Of a stretch of 64,000 nt of DNA, positions 48,221-57,779 are shown piece after piece. Source of the stretch: Secundilactobacillus hailunensis (lineage in GTDB: Bacteria > Bacillota > Bacilli > Lactobacillales > Lactobacillaceae); contig NZ_BJDO01000009.1 of assembly GCF_005405185.1 (NCBI RefSeq), forward strand, positions 1 through 64,000. Reading direction: 5' to 3'. Positions within the stretch are counted from its first letter, which is position 1; every line of letters begins with the position of its first letter. The translations under genes were made by a program, and so were the position numbers. The notes under the pieces are model-generated. The model saw only the letters and a program-made list of their open reading frames with translations, ran no database searches and was not told where the DNA came from.

Positions 48221-48907
48221 ATGCTGCAAACGGATGATACTTATCGTCATTATTTGCGTCAGTTACCTGAGTTTCGTGAGTTTACTGAGGCTGAATTTAC
48301 CAAACTGACGCACGACCTAAACGTTAAAACTTATCCGAAGGGCCAAGTGCTGTTTGACCACGGTGACCCGCGAAACCGGTTTTACTACGTGATCAAAGGT
48401 GTGGTGCGCTTGGAACGGCAGGATGAGACCGGTAACTTTTCATTCATTAATTACGTTAAGGCGATCAAAGGTTTTCCTTACCGTGGGCTGTATACGGATA
48501 CGGACTATCCCTACACGGCGACAGCGTTAACGGCGATTACGATCGCATCAGTACCCATGTCAAGCTTTGAAGCTATCGTGGCTTTAAATCCGCTGGTGAC
48601 CCGCCAAGTGATCAGTCAAATGAGTCATTTGCTGGACCAGATGGAAAACCGGCTGCAGAAATTAGTGACTTCCAGTGCGACTGGCCGGGTGATTCAGGCG
48701 CTGAGCATCTTTGGCACCGATATGGGTGAGCAGACACCAGAGGGTGATGTTTTGATTCCTTATCCGATCACGCTGATCGAATTGGCCCGCTTAAGCGGCA
48801 CCACGCGTGAAACCGCTGGGCAAGTAGTGACCAAATTAGAAGTTGCCGGTAAATTAACCTATAATAAGAAGCGTTTTCGTTTTGATCCCCATGATTTAAC
48901 CATTTGA
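48221..48907 (+). CDS. arcR: Crp/Fnr-family regulator (ArcR-like)
   Basis: Regulator of 228 aa with an N-terminal cyclic-nucleotide-binding-like fold (about residues 15-125) and a C-terminal winged helix (LIELARLSGTTRETAGQVVTKL, about 183-204). There is no Cys cluster for an iron-sulfur centre, so it is not a classic Fnr. ArcR proteins of this family activate arc genes under low oxygen or arginine in other Firmicutes. That target is inferred from its place just after arcC. AAAGGGG precedes ATG. Confidence 0.85.
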   Translation: MLQTDDTYRHYLRQLPEFREFTEAEFTKLTHDLNVKTYPKGQVLFDHGDPRNRFYYVIKGVVRLERQDETGNFSFINYVKAIKGFPYRGLYTDTDYPYTATALTAITIASVPMSSFEAIVALNPLVTRQVISQMSHLLDQMENRLQKLVTSSATGRVIQALSIFGTDMGEQTPEGDVLIPYPITLIELARLSGTTRETAGQVVTKLEVAGKLTYNKKRFRFDPHDLTI

Positions 48908-48951
48908 TCAGGGGAAACGGACTTAAGATTATAAAGATTAGGGGCAGTGTC

Positions 48952-50037
48952 ATGGCATTAAAAATAAAAAAAATTGAAACCTTTCCAATTGCAGTACCGT
49001 TAAAGTCACCGTTTAAAACAGCTTTACGAACCGTAACGACGGCTGAGAGTTTAATTGTGAAAATGACGGATTCGGATGGGTTTACTGGTTTGGGTGAAGC
49101 AGCTCCCACAGCACCGATTACGGGTGACACTTCTGCCAGTATCCGGTACGCTATCGAGCAGGTGATCGCACCGAAATTAATTGGCGCATCGCTGAACCAG
49201 CCTGAACGGGTCAAACAAATCATTGAGACTGCCTTAGTTGGTAATCACAGTCCTAAAGCGGCGGTCAACATTGCCGTGAATGATCTCCTGGCGCAGCACT
49301 ATGGGGTTTCCTTATCACAATGGCTGGGCGGTTATCGCCAAACGATATCTACCGATTATACGGTCAGTGTCGGGACGGCAGCGGAAATGGTGCGTCATGC
49401 CAAACAACTAGTGACGGCAGGGTTTAACACCTTAAAAGTCAAGGTTGGCAGTCAGTCACCCTTTGAAGATCTGAAACAAGTTCGTGTCATTCGGGATGCG
49501 GTGGGCCCAGACGTTAAGATTCGGCTGGATGCAAATCAAGGTTGGCATAAAAAACAAGCCGCTAAAATGATCAATCAAATGGCTACGGATGGTCTGGCAA
49601 TCGAATTAGTAGAACAGCCGGTGCCAGCTGATGATTTTGAAGGCATGGCTTACGTGACCGCCCATACCGATACGCCAATCATGGCGGATGAAAGTATCTT
49701 TTCAGCCAAGGATGCGTTGCGATTACTAAAAATGGACGGTTGTGATATTATTAATCTCAAGTTAATGAAGGCGGGCGGCATTGATAATGCCCTGAAGATT
49801 AATACACTTGCGGAAGCCTTTGGTGTTCCTTGCATGGTGGGCAGTATGATTGAATCGCAGGTTTCGGTCACTGCAGCTGCGGAGATTGCAGCTGCTAAAA
49901 GTAATATTCAATATTACGATTTAGACGCGGCCATGATGTTTACTCAGCAGCCCACAACGGGTGGTATTACGCATACAGGATCAGAGATCACGATTCCTAG
50001 CGAAAGTGGATTGGGCATTCAGTTTCAGACAAAGTAA
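48952..50037 (+). CDS. ykfB: L-Ala-D/L-Glu epimerase (muconate-lactonizing subgroup)
   Basis: Enolase-superfamily racemase of 361 aa. The catalytic Lys pair K162-x-K164 is in LKVKVG. Metal ligands begin with D193 in RLDANQGW, followed by the Glu in VEQPVP and the Asp in MADES. K270 in NLKLMKAGG is the second base. This set fits dipeptide epimerases acting on L-Ala-D-Glu from murein. ATG at 48952 follows AGGGGCAG. Upstream in-frame codons overlap the end of arcR and lack a ribosome site. It opens a three-gene unit with the NlpC/P60 and serine hydrolase genes. Confidence 0.88.
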   Translation: MALKIKKIETFPIAVPLKSPFKTALRTVTTAESLIVKMTDSDGFTGLGEAAPTAPITGDTSASIRYAIEQVIAPKLIGASLNQPERVKQIIETALVGNHSPKAAVNIAVNDLLAQHYGVSLSQWLGGYRQTISTDYTVSVGTAAEMVRHAKQLVTAGFNTLKVKVGSQSPFEDLKQVRVIRDAVGPDVKIRLDANQGWHKKQAAKMINQMATDGLAIELVEQPVPADDFEGMAYVTAHTDTPIMADESIFSAKDALRLLKMDGCDIINLKLMKAGGIDNALKINTLAEAFGVPCMVGSMIESQVSVTAAAEIAAAKSNIQYYDLDAAMMFTQQPTTGGITHTGSEITIPSESGLGIQFQTK

Positions 50038-50062
50038 TTAACAGCAATTAGGGGGCGAGCAA

Positions 50063-50953
50063 ATGGAAATAAGACGAGTAATAGTACCTGTAGCAACGTT
50101 GTGGACCAGTCCCAAAGCACCGCGAAAGAGTGATCGGTTAGCCCTCGATGGTAAGACTAAACAGTGGGTGGCGCAGATGACCACGGCGCAAACCATTGAT
50201 TTATGTGATGCTAAACGGTTGGAGACCCAAGCCGTTTTTAATGACGAAGTAATGATCGATAGTACTGAAGGTGAGTGGTCCAAGGTCTACTTGACCACTC
50301 AGACTGATGATGCGGATGAACGAGGCTACATTGGCTGGTTGCCAACTAAACTATTGTCGACTGCTCCCGTAGCGTATTCGGCTGAAGCGCCGACCGTTCA
50401 TATTACCGTACCATTTACGATCCTCTATGATGATCAGCAAAAACCGTTGCTTGAACTTGTCATGGGTACGGCATTAACAAAATTATCAGAAGAAGGCAAT
50501 TTACTGCGAGTCGCTACACCATTTGGAGACGGCTATGTTGCTGCTGACAGTACGGTGGTTCATGTAGCCGGCAAAACGGCTGGCGATAAAATGGTTGCCA
50601 TGGCGCATCAATTCTCAGGCCTGCGTTATCTCTGGGCCGGAATCTCACCATATGGTTTCGATTGTTCGGGCTTTATGTATACCCTGCATCGTGTACTGGG
50701 AATTAAGATTCCAAGAGATGCTGATGATCAGCGGAACAGTGGTCAGCCAGTCAAACCAGAAAATTTACTGCCGGGTGATCTGCTGTTTTTTGCCTATGAA
50801 CACGGTAAGGGATTTGTACATCACGTGGGGATGTATATTGGCAACGGCCAGATGATTCAGTCACGCACACCGGGTAAACAGGTCGACATTGCGAGACTAA
50901 CTGAGATGCGATATGCCCCAGAATTTGTGGCTGCAAGAAGGTATTGGCAATGA
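50063..50953 (+). CDS. ykfC: NlpC/P60 endopeptidase without signal peptide (YkfC-like)
   Basis: Peptidase of 296 aa with two SH3-like domains (about residues 3-95 and 110-170) and a C-terminal NlpC/P60 domain (about 175-296). The catalytic Cys C201 is in GFDCSGF and the His H254 in VHHVGMYIG. There is no signal peptide, so it should act in the cytoplasm. YkfC of Bacillus splits gamma-D-Glu-diamino acid bonds of imported murein peptides, and the neighbouring epimerase then handles the released L-Ala-D-Glu. It starts 25 bp after ykfB and overlaps the next gene (ATGA). Confidence 0.88.
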   Translation: MEIRRVIVPVATLWTSPKAPRKSDRLALDGKTKQWVAQMTTAQTIDLCDAKRLETQAVFNDEVMIDSTEGEWSKVYLTTQTDDADERGYIGWLPTKLLSTAPVAYSAEAPTVHITVPFTILYDDQQKPLLELVMGTALTKLSEEGNLLRVATPFGDGYVAADSTVVHVAGKTAGDKMVAMAHQFSGLRYLWAGISPYGFDCSGFMYTLHRVLGIKIPRDADDQRNSGQPVKPENLLPGDLLFFAYEHGKGFVHHVGMYIGNGQMIQSRTPGKQVDIARLTEMRYAPEFVAARRYWQ

Positions 50954-51690
50954 GCCTAAAAGCAGAGGTCGATTTGCTAATTGCAGCTTACAAAGAGCCT
51001 GTTTCAATTTATATGTATCATGCAAATAAGCTAGTTTACAGTCATCTTGCACATGAGCAGTTACCAGCAGCTTCAGTAATTAAACTAGCCATTTTGGCGA
51101 CCCAATTAACCCGCCATGAGGATCTGGAACAGGTAATTGATGTTTCCAATACGCCGCAAGTTGGTGGTGCAGGTGTGCTGCACTTACTGGACCAGTCCAA
51201 GTGGACGATCCAGGATCTGTTGAAATTAATGATCACCGTTTCGGATAACTATGCTGCTAATGTGATGATCGACCATTTGTCGATGGCGGCAATCAATCAG
51301 TGGTTAGCTCAAAATAGCTATCAGGAGACACAGTTGCAACGCCGATTAATGGATACAGAGGCGGTCAAAGCTGGGCGTGAAAATGTGATTTCAGCGGCTG
51401 ATGCGCTGCGGCTTTTTCGGTACCTCTTGAAGACCTTTCCGCAGACGCAAAACTGGTTTTTAAACCAGCAGTTTCGTGGTAAATTACCCTTAACGATGGA
51501 TGAAACTACCGCGGACGTTCAAATCTACAATAAGACCGGTGAGGGGCCGTTCGTTGACCACGATGTTGCGCGGTTTACTAAAAATGGTCAGTCGATGGAT
51601 GTCGCCGTGTTAACAAACGGGTTTACAGACCGGTTAGCAGTGATCTCAATGATGGCGGCAATTGGTCAGTTGATCTACCGCGCCTTATAA
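50950..51690 (+). CDS. Class A beta-lactamase-like serine hydrolase, cytoplasmic
   Basis: Serine hydrolase of 246 aa with the penicillin-recognising fold. The motifs are S42-V-I-K45, S98-D-N100 and K195-T-G. The omega-loop Glu-x-x-x-Asn of true class A enzymes is not evident (the region reads RRLMDTEAVKAGRENV), so beta-lactam hydrolysis is unlikely. No signal peptide is present. Cotranslation with the YkfC-like gene (4-base overlap) suggests a peptidase or esterase role in murein-peptide recycling, in the place where Bacillus has the LD-carboxypeptidase YkfA. That role is inference. Confidence 0.8.
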   Translation: MSLKAEVDLLIAAYKEPVSIYMYHANKLVYSHLAHEQLPAASVIKLAILATQLTRHEDLEQVIDVSNTPQVGGAGVLHLLDQSKWTIQDLLKLMITVSDNYAANVMIDHLSMAAINQWLAQNSYQETQLQRRLMDTEAVKAGRENVISAADALRLFRYLLKTFPQTQNWFLNQQFRGKLPLTMDETTADVQIYNKTGEGPFVDHDVARFTKNGQSMDVAVLTNGFTDRLAVISMMAAIGQLIYRAL

Positions 51691-51773
51691 ATTCATTAAA
51701 AGCACTGGTTAGGTATTCAGCCCCGTTATCGGGCGTGATACACTAGAATTAACCTATATGAAATGAGGATTTC

Positions 51774-52808
51774 ATGATGAAAAAAGCAATTCGGTTGAGT
51801 TTGATCAGCGGGGCATTATTGCTCCTGCTGGGGGCTAGTGTGCCAGTTCGGGCACTGGCTGATAATACCACTGATGTGCCTTCAAGTTCTGAAAGTTCTG
51901 ATTCAGCGAATACGAGTTCTGGACAGGCGGTTCAAACGAAAGCACTGTCAAAACCATACGTGGTTTATGGTTCCGGCTTAGCTTCTGAGGATAAGGATGC
52001 CGTTTCAAAGGCGTTGGCTGTACAGTCAAACTATCAAAGTTTGACCGTTACGGGCTCTGATTATGCCACTTACATTAATTCGGCTGGAACGAGTGATGCC
52101 AGCATGATCAGTTCCGTGTCATTAGCACCAGCCGATCCGGGCACTGGCGTGAAAGTCAACATTGCGCCTTATAACGGGCAAAATAATATTACTCAAGTGA
52201 CGTCGCAGCAGTACGCGATGGTGGCCACCATGGCCGGGGTCAAAGATGTGATCATCACGGTGACGGCTGATAAAACCGTTTCTGGTGAATCGGCTTTAAC
52301 CGGTGTTTATAAAGCGCTGGCCGCGGATGGCTTAACGTTGAATCAGCAAAATACTCAGGCTGCCAACGGCATTATGGACGCCACTCAACCAGCAATTGAC
52401 CAAAATAAAGGGGATAAAAAATATCCTGGAAAACTGATGGCAGCAGTTGGTAACGTCTCGTCTGATTTAGCCAAGCAGCGGCAACAAGATAATCAATATG
52501 CGACTAAGGAAGATATCAGACAGATGTTGGATGATGCCTTAGCTAAACAAGGTATTCAGTCACAAACGTCAACTACGGTGATCAATAACATCGTGATTGC
52601 GTTGGGTAACGTTCAAAAAGCGCCAGTTTCTGGCACCTCAAGTTACGTGGATAACGCTAAACAGGTTGCTAGTAACATCAGTAACTCGGTAGGTAACAAG
52701 ATGGCGCAGTTAAAGGATTTTGCTAGTAATGCCGACACTAGCGGCATGATGGGCACACTCAGCAGAATTTGGCAGTCAATCGTGAATTTCTTTAGCCATT
52801 TGTTCTAA
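51774..52808 (+). CDS. Exported DUF1002 protein
   Basis: Secreted protein of 344 aa with a Sec signal peptide (about residues 1-29, cleavage near VRALA-DN). A Ser-rich spacer follows and then a DUF1002 domain (about 60-260, related to YpuA of Bacillus). The C-terminal part has a short coiled region and ends in a hydrophobic patch. Function is unknown. ATG ATG at the start offers two choices, and GAGGA lies 9 nt before the first. An own promoter is likely, since a spaced -10-like TACACT lies upstream. Confidence 0.85.
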   Translation: MMKKAIRLSLISGALLLLLGASVPVRALADNTTDVPSSSESSDSANTSSGQAVQTKALSKPYVVYGSGLASEDKDAVSKALAVQSNYQSLTVTGSDYATYINSAGTSDASMISSVSLAPADPGTGVKVNIAPYNGQNNITQVTSQQYAMVATMAGVKDVIITVTADKTVSGESALTGVYKALAADGLTLNQQNTQAANGIMDATQPAIDQNKGDKKYPGKLMAAVGNVSSDLAKQRQQDNQYATKEDIRQMLDDALAKQGIQSQTSTTVINNIVIALGNVQKAPVSGTSSYVDNAKQVASNISNSVGNKMAQLKDFASNADTSGMMGTLSRIWQSIVNFFSHLF

Positions 52809-52857
52809 AATAGGCTGATTTATTAAGTAAAAAATAATCTAATGATTAATAATAACT

Positions 52858-52898
52858 AACTAGTTGCTGATATTCATGAGAACAGCAACTAGTTTTTT
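52858..52898 (+). terminator. Terminator after the DUF1002 gene
   Basis: AACTAGTTGCTG (52858-52869) pairs perfectly with CAGCAACTAGTT (52883-52894), followed by T. Confidence 0.92.
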
Positions 52899-52996
52899 TG
52901 TATGTTACAAAGCCTTATAAACCGCGTTATTTCAGTCTAGAGGGCGATTATTAAAAGCGTCATTAATTGCTCATCGCAAGAAAATCTTAAACTTTT

Positions 52997-53026
52997 TTGC
53001 GGAATTTTTAGAAAGTGTGGTACTAT
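52997..53026 (+). promoter_or_regulatory. Predicted promoter of the LysM-NlpC/P60 gene
   Basis: TTGCGG (-35) and TACTAT (-10) are 18 bp apart, with TGTGG before the -10. The leader would be about 55 nt. The rest of the gap 52899-53087 shows nothing else I can name. Confidence 0.55.
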
Positions 53027-53087
53027 GAACGTGTAATTTCTGTAAAAGCGCATTCACGAGAAGATTAATCAGGAGGGGTGATTTGAT

Positions 53088-54200
53088 TTGGGAAAACAAC
53101 ACACAACGACTAAAATCATCACCGCTGGCGTTATTGGAGCTGCTGGCTTTGTACTAGCAGGTCCGCTTCAAGCCAGCGCTAAAACGGTAACTGTCCAGTC
53201 TGGTGACACAGTTTGGAGACTTGCCCACAAGTATGGTGTATCAGTTAGTTCAATTGAAAAAACCAATCATTTGCAGAGAGATACGATTTTTGCAGGTCAA
53301 CAGATTGTTTTAGGGTCTTCGGTCACTAAAACAGCTGTGAAACAAGCACCTGTGAAGCAAACGGCTACAAAATCAACGGTAACGAAGTCAACGACAACCG
53401 TTAAACCGACAGCCGCTAAACAGACAACGATTAGGAAAGCGCCAGTTACGACTAAAGCCGGTGTTGCCCGCCACGTGGCAACATCTAAGACAACAGCCTC
53501 AGCCTCTACATACAAAGTGAAGTCAGGGGACACGCTGAACAAGGTTAGTGCAAGGTATGGCATGACTGCCAGTCAGTTGAAGGCCATCAACCATTTAACC
53601 ACTAACGTCATTTACGCTGGTCAAAAATTAACGATCAGGGGCACTGCAGTACCAGCTAAGAAGAGTACTGCAGCCACCGTTAAGAAGACACCTGCTAAAC
53701 AACAAACGGTAAACGCAGTCACTAAAAAAGCAATCGTTACTAAAACACCTAAGACAACTAAAACAGCGACGGCTAAAACCACTGCCGTCAATGCACCTAA
53801 AGCTAAGAAAACCGTTAAGGCGGACGCTGCTGGTGCATCCACTTCAGTAACAAGCTACGCGGTTAAATTAGCTTCCGAAAAGATTCCGTATACTTGGGGC
53901 GGATCCTCACTTAGGGGAATGGATTGCTCCGGGTTTACCAGTTATGTTTATGCCCATACTACGGGAACGACGCTACCGCATAACACCGTTGCACAAGAGT
54001 CACACGTCTCTGCGCACTCTGTTAGTTCAGCTACTCCTGGCGACCTCTTGTTTTGGGGCAGTAAAGGTGCAACTTACCACGTTGGTATTTACATCGGCAA
54101 CAACCAGTTTGTTGCTGCGCCAGAGCCTGGTGAAAACGTTCAGATTCAATCGATCAGTCCCTACTTCAAACCAAGTTTTGCGGGTACTGTAAACGACTAG
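53088..54200 (+). CDS. Secreted LysM-NlpC/P60 cell-wall hydrolase
   Basis: Extracellular endopeptidase of 370 aa. A signal peptide (about 1-31) is followed by a LysM domain (about 32-76, VQSGDTVWRLAHKYGVS) and a Lys/Thr/Val-rich linker. A second LysM follows (about 142-184, VKSGDTLNKVSARYG), then another low-complexity linker. The C-terminal NlpC/P60 domain (about 258-370) carries C280 in GMDCSGF and H331 in YHVGIYIG. It probably cleaves peptidoglycan stem peptides during growth or separation. The start is TTG with AGGAGGGG upstream. Confidence 0.92.
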   Translation: MGKQHTTTKIITAGVIGAAGFVLAGPLQASAKTVTVQSGDTVWRLAHKYGVSVSSIEKTNHLQRDTIFAGQQIVLGSSVTKTAVKQAPVKQTATKSTVTKSTTTVKPTAAKQTTIRKAPVTTKAGVARHVATSKTTASASTYKVKSGDTLNKVSARYGMTASQLKAINHLTTNVIYAGQKLTIRGTAVPAKKSTAATVKKTPAKQQTVNAVTKKAIVTKTPKTTKTATAKTTAVNAPKAKKTVKADAAGASTSVTSYAVKLASEKIPYTWGGSSLRGMDCSGFTSYVYAHTTGTTLPHNTVAQESHVSAHSVSSATPGDLLFWGSKGATYHVGIYIGNNQFVAAPEPGENVQIQSISPYFKPSFAGTVND

Positions 54201-54218
54201 TTAAAGATGATTTATTGA

Positions 54219-54253
54219 GGCTCGAAGTCTGTTATTGACGTTCGAGTCTTTTT
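54219..54253 (+). terminator. Terminator after the LysM-NlpC/P60 gene
   Basis: GGCTCGAAGTC (54219-54229) pairs, with one bulge and one G-T pair, with GACGTTCGAGTC (54237-54248), followed by TTTTT. Confidence 0.8.
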
Positions 54254-54423
54254 GTTTTGGGCTAGTTGGCTGTTTTTTAGCAAATTTTAATCCCGCTAGT
54301 CCCTAAAAACTTTCTTGCAAAATACGGTTCACAAACCTGAAGTTTGGTGTTATAGTCATTCTTGTTCTAAAAATACTTAAACTTGTTTTAAATTTATTTT
54401 GCAATTAAGAAGGCGTATAACTG

Positions 54424-54633
54424 ATGAGTAATCGTTCAGAGATCCTCACCGAATATCGGCAAGTAAATGAGCAATTAGATGAATTAAAGGCTACGGAAGC
54501 GCGACAGGTTGAACCGTGTCATCACGAGACGATTACTATCGAGCCGAAATATGGTCAGCAGATGCAAAAGCTTTCAGCTAAGCATGACTATTTAAACATG
54601 ATTCTAGAAGCAATGGCTGCTTCAGAAGATTAA
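54424..54633 (+). CDS. Hypothetical protein, 69 aa
   Basis: Small soluble protein without signal or membrane segment. It is helical and charged (MSNRSEILTEYRQVNEQLDE), with a CHHE stretch at about residues 37-40. I do not recognise a family. ATG has AAGAAGG about 8 nt upstream and a terminator closes it, which supports a real gene. It lies alone between the LysM hydrolase and the convergent kinase gene. Confidence 0.65.
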   Translation: MSNRSEILTEYRQVNEQLDELKATEARQVEPCHHETITIEPKYGQQMQKLSAKHDYLNMILEAMAASED

Positions 54634-54676
54634 GTTGAGTTTGAGTGATTCTGACAAATAATTGAATGAGAACTAA

Positions 54677-54716
54677 AAAACGGCATTAACAGCTAATTGA
54701 CTGTTAATGTCGTTTT
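54677..54716. terminator. Bidirectional terminator
   Basis: AAAACGGCATTAACAG (54677-54692) pairs with CTGTTAATGTCGTTTT (54701-54716), one G-T pair. It serves the 69-residue gene (+) and the kinase gene (-). Confidence 0.9.
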
Positions 54717-54727
54717 GTTATGCTGAT

Positions 54728-55696
54728 TTAAATTGTTGGATCGATCCAGAATGGATATTGCTTGGTTTCAAAGTAAGTATCCCAGTAACGCCCACCCATA
54801 TCTTCACCATCAACTTGACCATACTCGATAGAGGGGACGATCAAATGAATCTTGTTATTATGATAATGATGAACGGACTTGAGCTTTAAATGTTTGCCCA
54901 TTGATAACATTAATGATATAAAAAGCAACTTGAAAATATTGGCCTTCTCAATCACAATTAAATCGAGATTGGGGTCATTGACAGAAGCAGATGGCGCAAT
55001 CTTAACGCCGCCACCAAAGTAAGGGTGGTTCGTAACGGTTACGAGGTAGGCGTGGGGATAGATGTCCCGATGCTGGCCAATATGGACCGTCAGCGGGAAG
55101 GCTTCTTGGTTATAAAAGACGCCAATGATAACAGCTAGGTAACTGAGCATACCGATATGCAAGTGGTTTAAAAAGCCTTTAGTTGGCGCACTGTTAGCAG
55201 AGGTAACCACAGCGGCGTCAAAACCGATGCCGACGTTGTTTGTAAAGACCCCCTGGGCCTGTTTATTGGTATCGAAGTAGGAGCCGATTGTCAGCCAATT
55301 TTCGGCGGTACAGTTTAAGACCTGATCAAGTGCAGCGTGCCAATTTTTAGCCATTTTAACGCCTCTGGCAAAATCGTTGCCTGAGCCCACTGGTAGAGAA
55401 GCCACCGGAATCGGGTGCTCTAAATGAGCCTCAATTAATCCAGTGAGGGCCTGATGGAGCGTACCATCACCGCCAATCGTTAAGACCACAAAGCGGGGCT
55501 GCTTGGTAGGCGTATCGTCAGCATGGGCTTTGGCAAACTGATTTGCTAAAAGCTGCGTATGGCCAGCGTAGGTCGATTGCGTGACTTCATAATTCACGTG
55601 ACGTTCATCTAAAACGGCCTTGATCTCTGGCCAAAGTTTTTTCACGCTGCCACCACCGGCAAACTCATTTAAAATGATGTAGTAACTAACAGACAC
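54728..55696 (-). CDS. Diacylglycerol kinase-like lipid kinase
   Basis: DAGK-catalytic-domain protein of 322 aa, like DgkB/YegS. The nucleotide-binding motif GGDGT is at 75-79 and is followed by LPVGSGNDFARG, which positions ATP and metal. The C-terminal beta-rich domain includes YPHAYLVTVTNHPYFGGGVKIAP. DgkB recycles diacylglycerol released in lipoteichoic acid synthesis. That substrate is inferred from the family. The start is GTG with GGAGG 9 nt upstream. Confidence 0.88.
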   Translation of the reverse strand: MSVSYYIILNEFAGGGSVKKLWPEIKAVLDERHVNYEVTQSTYAGHTQLLANQFAKAHADDTPTKQPRFVVLTIGGDGTLHQALTGLIEAHLEHPIPVASLPVGSGNDFARGVKMAKNWHAALDQVLNCTAENWLTIGSYFDTNKQAQGVFTNNVGIGFDAAVVTSANSAPTKGFLNHLHIGMLSYLAVIIGVFYNQEAFPLTVHIGQHRDIYPHAYLVTVTNHPYFGGGVKIAPSASVNDPNLDLIVIEKANIFKLLFISLMLSMGKHLKLKSVHHYHNNKIHLIVPSIEYGQVDGEDMGGRYWDTYFETKQYPFWIDPTI

Positions 55697-55835
55697 CTAA
55701 CTCATCCTCCAATAGCTTAAGCTTACAAAAATCATACTTTCTTATTATAGCCGACTTTGTATGTAGGAACTATATTGAAGTGCTAAGATTTCGTTAAAAT
55801 ATAGCAAAAGCAACACTCAGGGTCCTCTGAAAATC

Positions 55836-55875
55836 AAAACAGGCCAGTTACTTCAAAGAGTAGCTGACCTGTTTT
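55836..55875 (-). terminator. Terminator after rnjA
   Basis: AAAACAGGCCAGTTACT (55836-55852) pairs with AGTAGCTGACCTGTTTT (55859-55875) around a 6-nt loop. On the minus strand a T-rich tail follows the stem. Confidence 0.85.
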
Positions 55876-55887
55876 AGTCTAACTGGT

Positions 55888-57564
55888 TTAATCCATAATT
55901 AGCATTGGTAAAATCATTGGGTGACGTTCAGTCTTCTCATATAAGAAGTTCTGCAGATCATCAATGATGGCGTTGCGAATTGAGGCTTCATTGGCTTTCT
56001 TAGAACGCATTGCGCGCCGGATAGTGGAGAACACCAGACGACGGCCCTCGTTCAACAGTTCGCCAGATTCACGCATGTAAACAAAGCCACGTGAGAGCAG
56101 ATCCGGACCAGCCTGGATAATCTTATCATTCAGATTGATAGTTGCTACAACCACTACTAAACCTTCTTCAGAAAGCAGTTGGCGGTCACGTAAAACCACG
56201 TTACCAATATCGCCGATACCGCTGCCGTCGATGTAAACATCACCAGCAGTGAAGTGACCAGCAATTCTGGCGGAATCCTTCGTTAGGGCTAACACATCAC
56301 CGTTTTCCATGATAAAACTATGGTCCAGTGGGACGCCGCATTGTTCAGCTAATTCGGTGTGGATCTTAAGCATCCGGTATTCACCATGAATTGGCATGAA
56401 GTACTTCGGCTTCATTAAGCGCAGCATTAACTTCTGTTCTTCTTGGCCACCATGACCAGAAGTATGGATGTTATTGACCTTACCATGAATGACGTTAGCC
56501 CCGGCTTCTTCAAGCTCGTTGATGACGTGGTTAACACTAATGGTGTTACCAGGAATCGGGTTACTTGAAAAGATCACGGTGTCGCCGGGCTGAATGGAGA
56601 TCTGACGGTGAGTACCGTTAGCGATTCGTGACAGGGCGGCCATTGGTTCACCCTGAGAGCCGGTACACAGGATCATGACCTTATTGGCTGGTATGGAATG
56701 TAATTCGTGCGCATCGATGAGCGCATCGTCTGGGATATTCAAATAGCCCAGTTCACGACCGTTGACGATGGCGGCTTCCATGCTTCGGCCAAAGACCGCA
56801 ATTTTACGGCCATGGGCAAGTGCAGTTTCACAGGCGGTTTCCATTCGAGAAATGTTCGAGGCGAAGGTTGCAAAAATAATGCGCCCATCGACTTGATCAA
56901 AGATCCGGCGAATTGATTTACCGACCCATTTTTCCGACTTAGTCCAAATCGGCTTTTCAGCGTTAGTGCTATCGGACATCAAGCAAAGGACACCTTCGGC
57001 ACCAAGACGCGCCATCTTTTGCAGATCCGGCGGCTGGTTGGTAACGGGAGTCAGATCGAACTTATAATCCCCAGTCTGGACAATCACGCCAGAAGGAGTA
57101 TGAACAGCAACTCCTAAGGTATCGGGAATTGAGTGGGTTGTTCGGAAAAATTCCACACTCGTTTTTCGGAACTTCAAAACGGTGTCATCACTAATTTCGT
57201 GAAGTTCAGCTGTTTTGAGCAAGCCGTGTTCGTCCAATTTGTTCTTAATTAGCGCAAGCGCTAGTGGTCCAGCATAGATGGGCACATTTAAATCCTTCAA
57301 TAGGTAAGGCACACCACCAATATGGTCTTCGTGACCATGGGTGATGACTAGTGCTTTGATCTTTTGCTGGTTGGCAATCAGATAATGGTAATCTGGAATC
57401 ACGTAATCGATTCCCAGTAGCTCATCTTCAGGGAACTTGATTCCAGCATCGATCAAAATGATCTCATCCTGAAATTGAATACCGTATGTATTCTTCCCAA
57501 TTTCGCCTAAACCACCAACGCCAAAAATCGCTGTTTCATTGTTTTTGACGTTTAGTTTTTTCAT
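55888..57564 (-). CDS. rnjA: Ribonuclease J
   Basis: Metallo-beta-lactamase/beta-CASP RNase of 558 aa with 5'-3' exonuclease and endonuclease activity, central to mRNA decay and rRNA maturation in Firmicutes. The zinc motif HGHEDH is at 76-81. [17 protein letters not shown] and SGHGGQEE are beta-CASP and C-terminal metal motifs. The RNase J1 type is indicated by pairing with rpoY, whose stop overlaps this start (ATGA). Confidence 0.95.
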   Translation of the reverse strand: MKKLNVKNNETAIFGVGGLGEIGKNTYGIQFQDEIILIDAGIKFPEDELLGIDYVIPDYHYLIANQQKIKALVITHGHEDHIGGVPYLLKDLNVPIYAGPLALALIKNKLDEHGLLKTAELHEISDDTVLKFRKTSVEFFRTTHSIPDTLGVAVHTPSGVIVQTGDYKFDLTPVTNQPPDLQKMARLGAEGVLCLMSDSTNAEKPIWTKSEKWVGKSIRRIFDQVDGRIIFATFASNISRMETACETALAHGRKIAVFGRSMEAAIVNGRELGYLNIPDDALIDAHELHSIPANKVMILCTGSQGEPMAALSRIANGTHRQISIQPGDTVIFSSNPIPGNTISVNHVINELEEAGANVIHGKVNNIHTSGHGGQEEQKLMLRLMKPKYFMPIHGEYRMLKIHTELAEQCGVPLDHSFIMENGDVLALTKDSARIAGHFTAGDVYIDGSGIGDIGNVVLRDRQLLSEEGLVVVVATINLNDKIIQAGPDLLSRGFVYMRESGELLNEGRRLVFSTIRRAMRSKKANEASIRNAIIDDLQNFLYEKTERHPMILPMLIMD

Positions 57565-57779
57565 TTATTGAACTCCGTCAACTTATAGTCCGGGTTTTCT
57601 TGTTCGTATTCAAGGAACTTGCCCTCAAGTGGTTCGATGAATTCGATGTTATGCTTGGTGTTATCAGAAACTAAAGCACGGGCTTCAACTTCTGTTTCAG
57701 CATCGATGTAAAGCGACTTCGTATCCTCACGTTTAGGATTACGAATTTGGTCTTCTTGATAGTAAACTTTAAAAATCAT
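57561..57779 (-). CDS. rpoY: RNA polymerase epsilon subunit
   Basis: Small RNAP-associated protein (DUF1447/RpoY, 72 aa) of Firmicutes. The sequence from [20 protein letters not shown] through the Glu/Thr-rich middle to [14 protein letters not shown] matches the family over its full length. ATG at 57779 was chosen because family members start MIFKV. AAAGGAAG lies about 14 nt upstream, a little far. It overlaps rnjA by four bases, the usual pair in this phylum. Confidence 0.92.
   Translation of the reverse strand: MIFKVYYQEDQIRNPKREDTKSLYIDAETEVEARALVSDNTKHNIEFIEPLEGKFLEYEQENPDYKLTEFNK

Noticed and set aside
50950-51690. Beta-lactam resistance gene
   Set aside because: It has the fold and SxxK/SDN/KTG motifs but no signal peptide and no evident omega-loop catalytic Glu, and it is cotranslated with a murein peptidase. 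A resistance call is not supported.
53320-53870. Long antisense frames and repeats within the LysM-NlpC/P60 gene
   Set aside because: They mirror the Lys/Thr/Val-rich linkers. Low-complexity coding sequence gives open antisense frames by composition.
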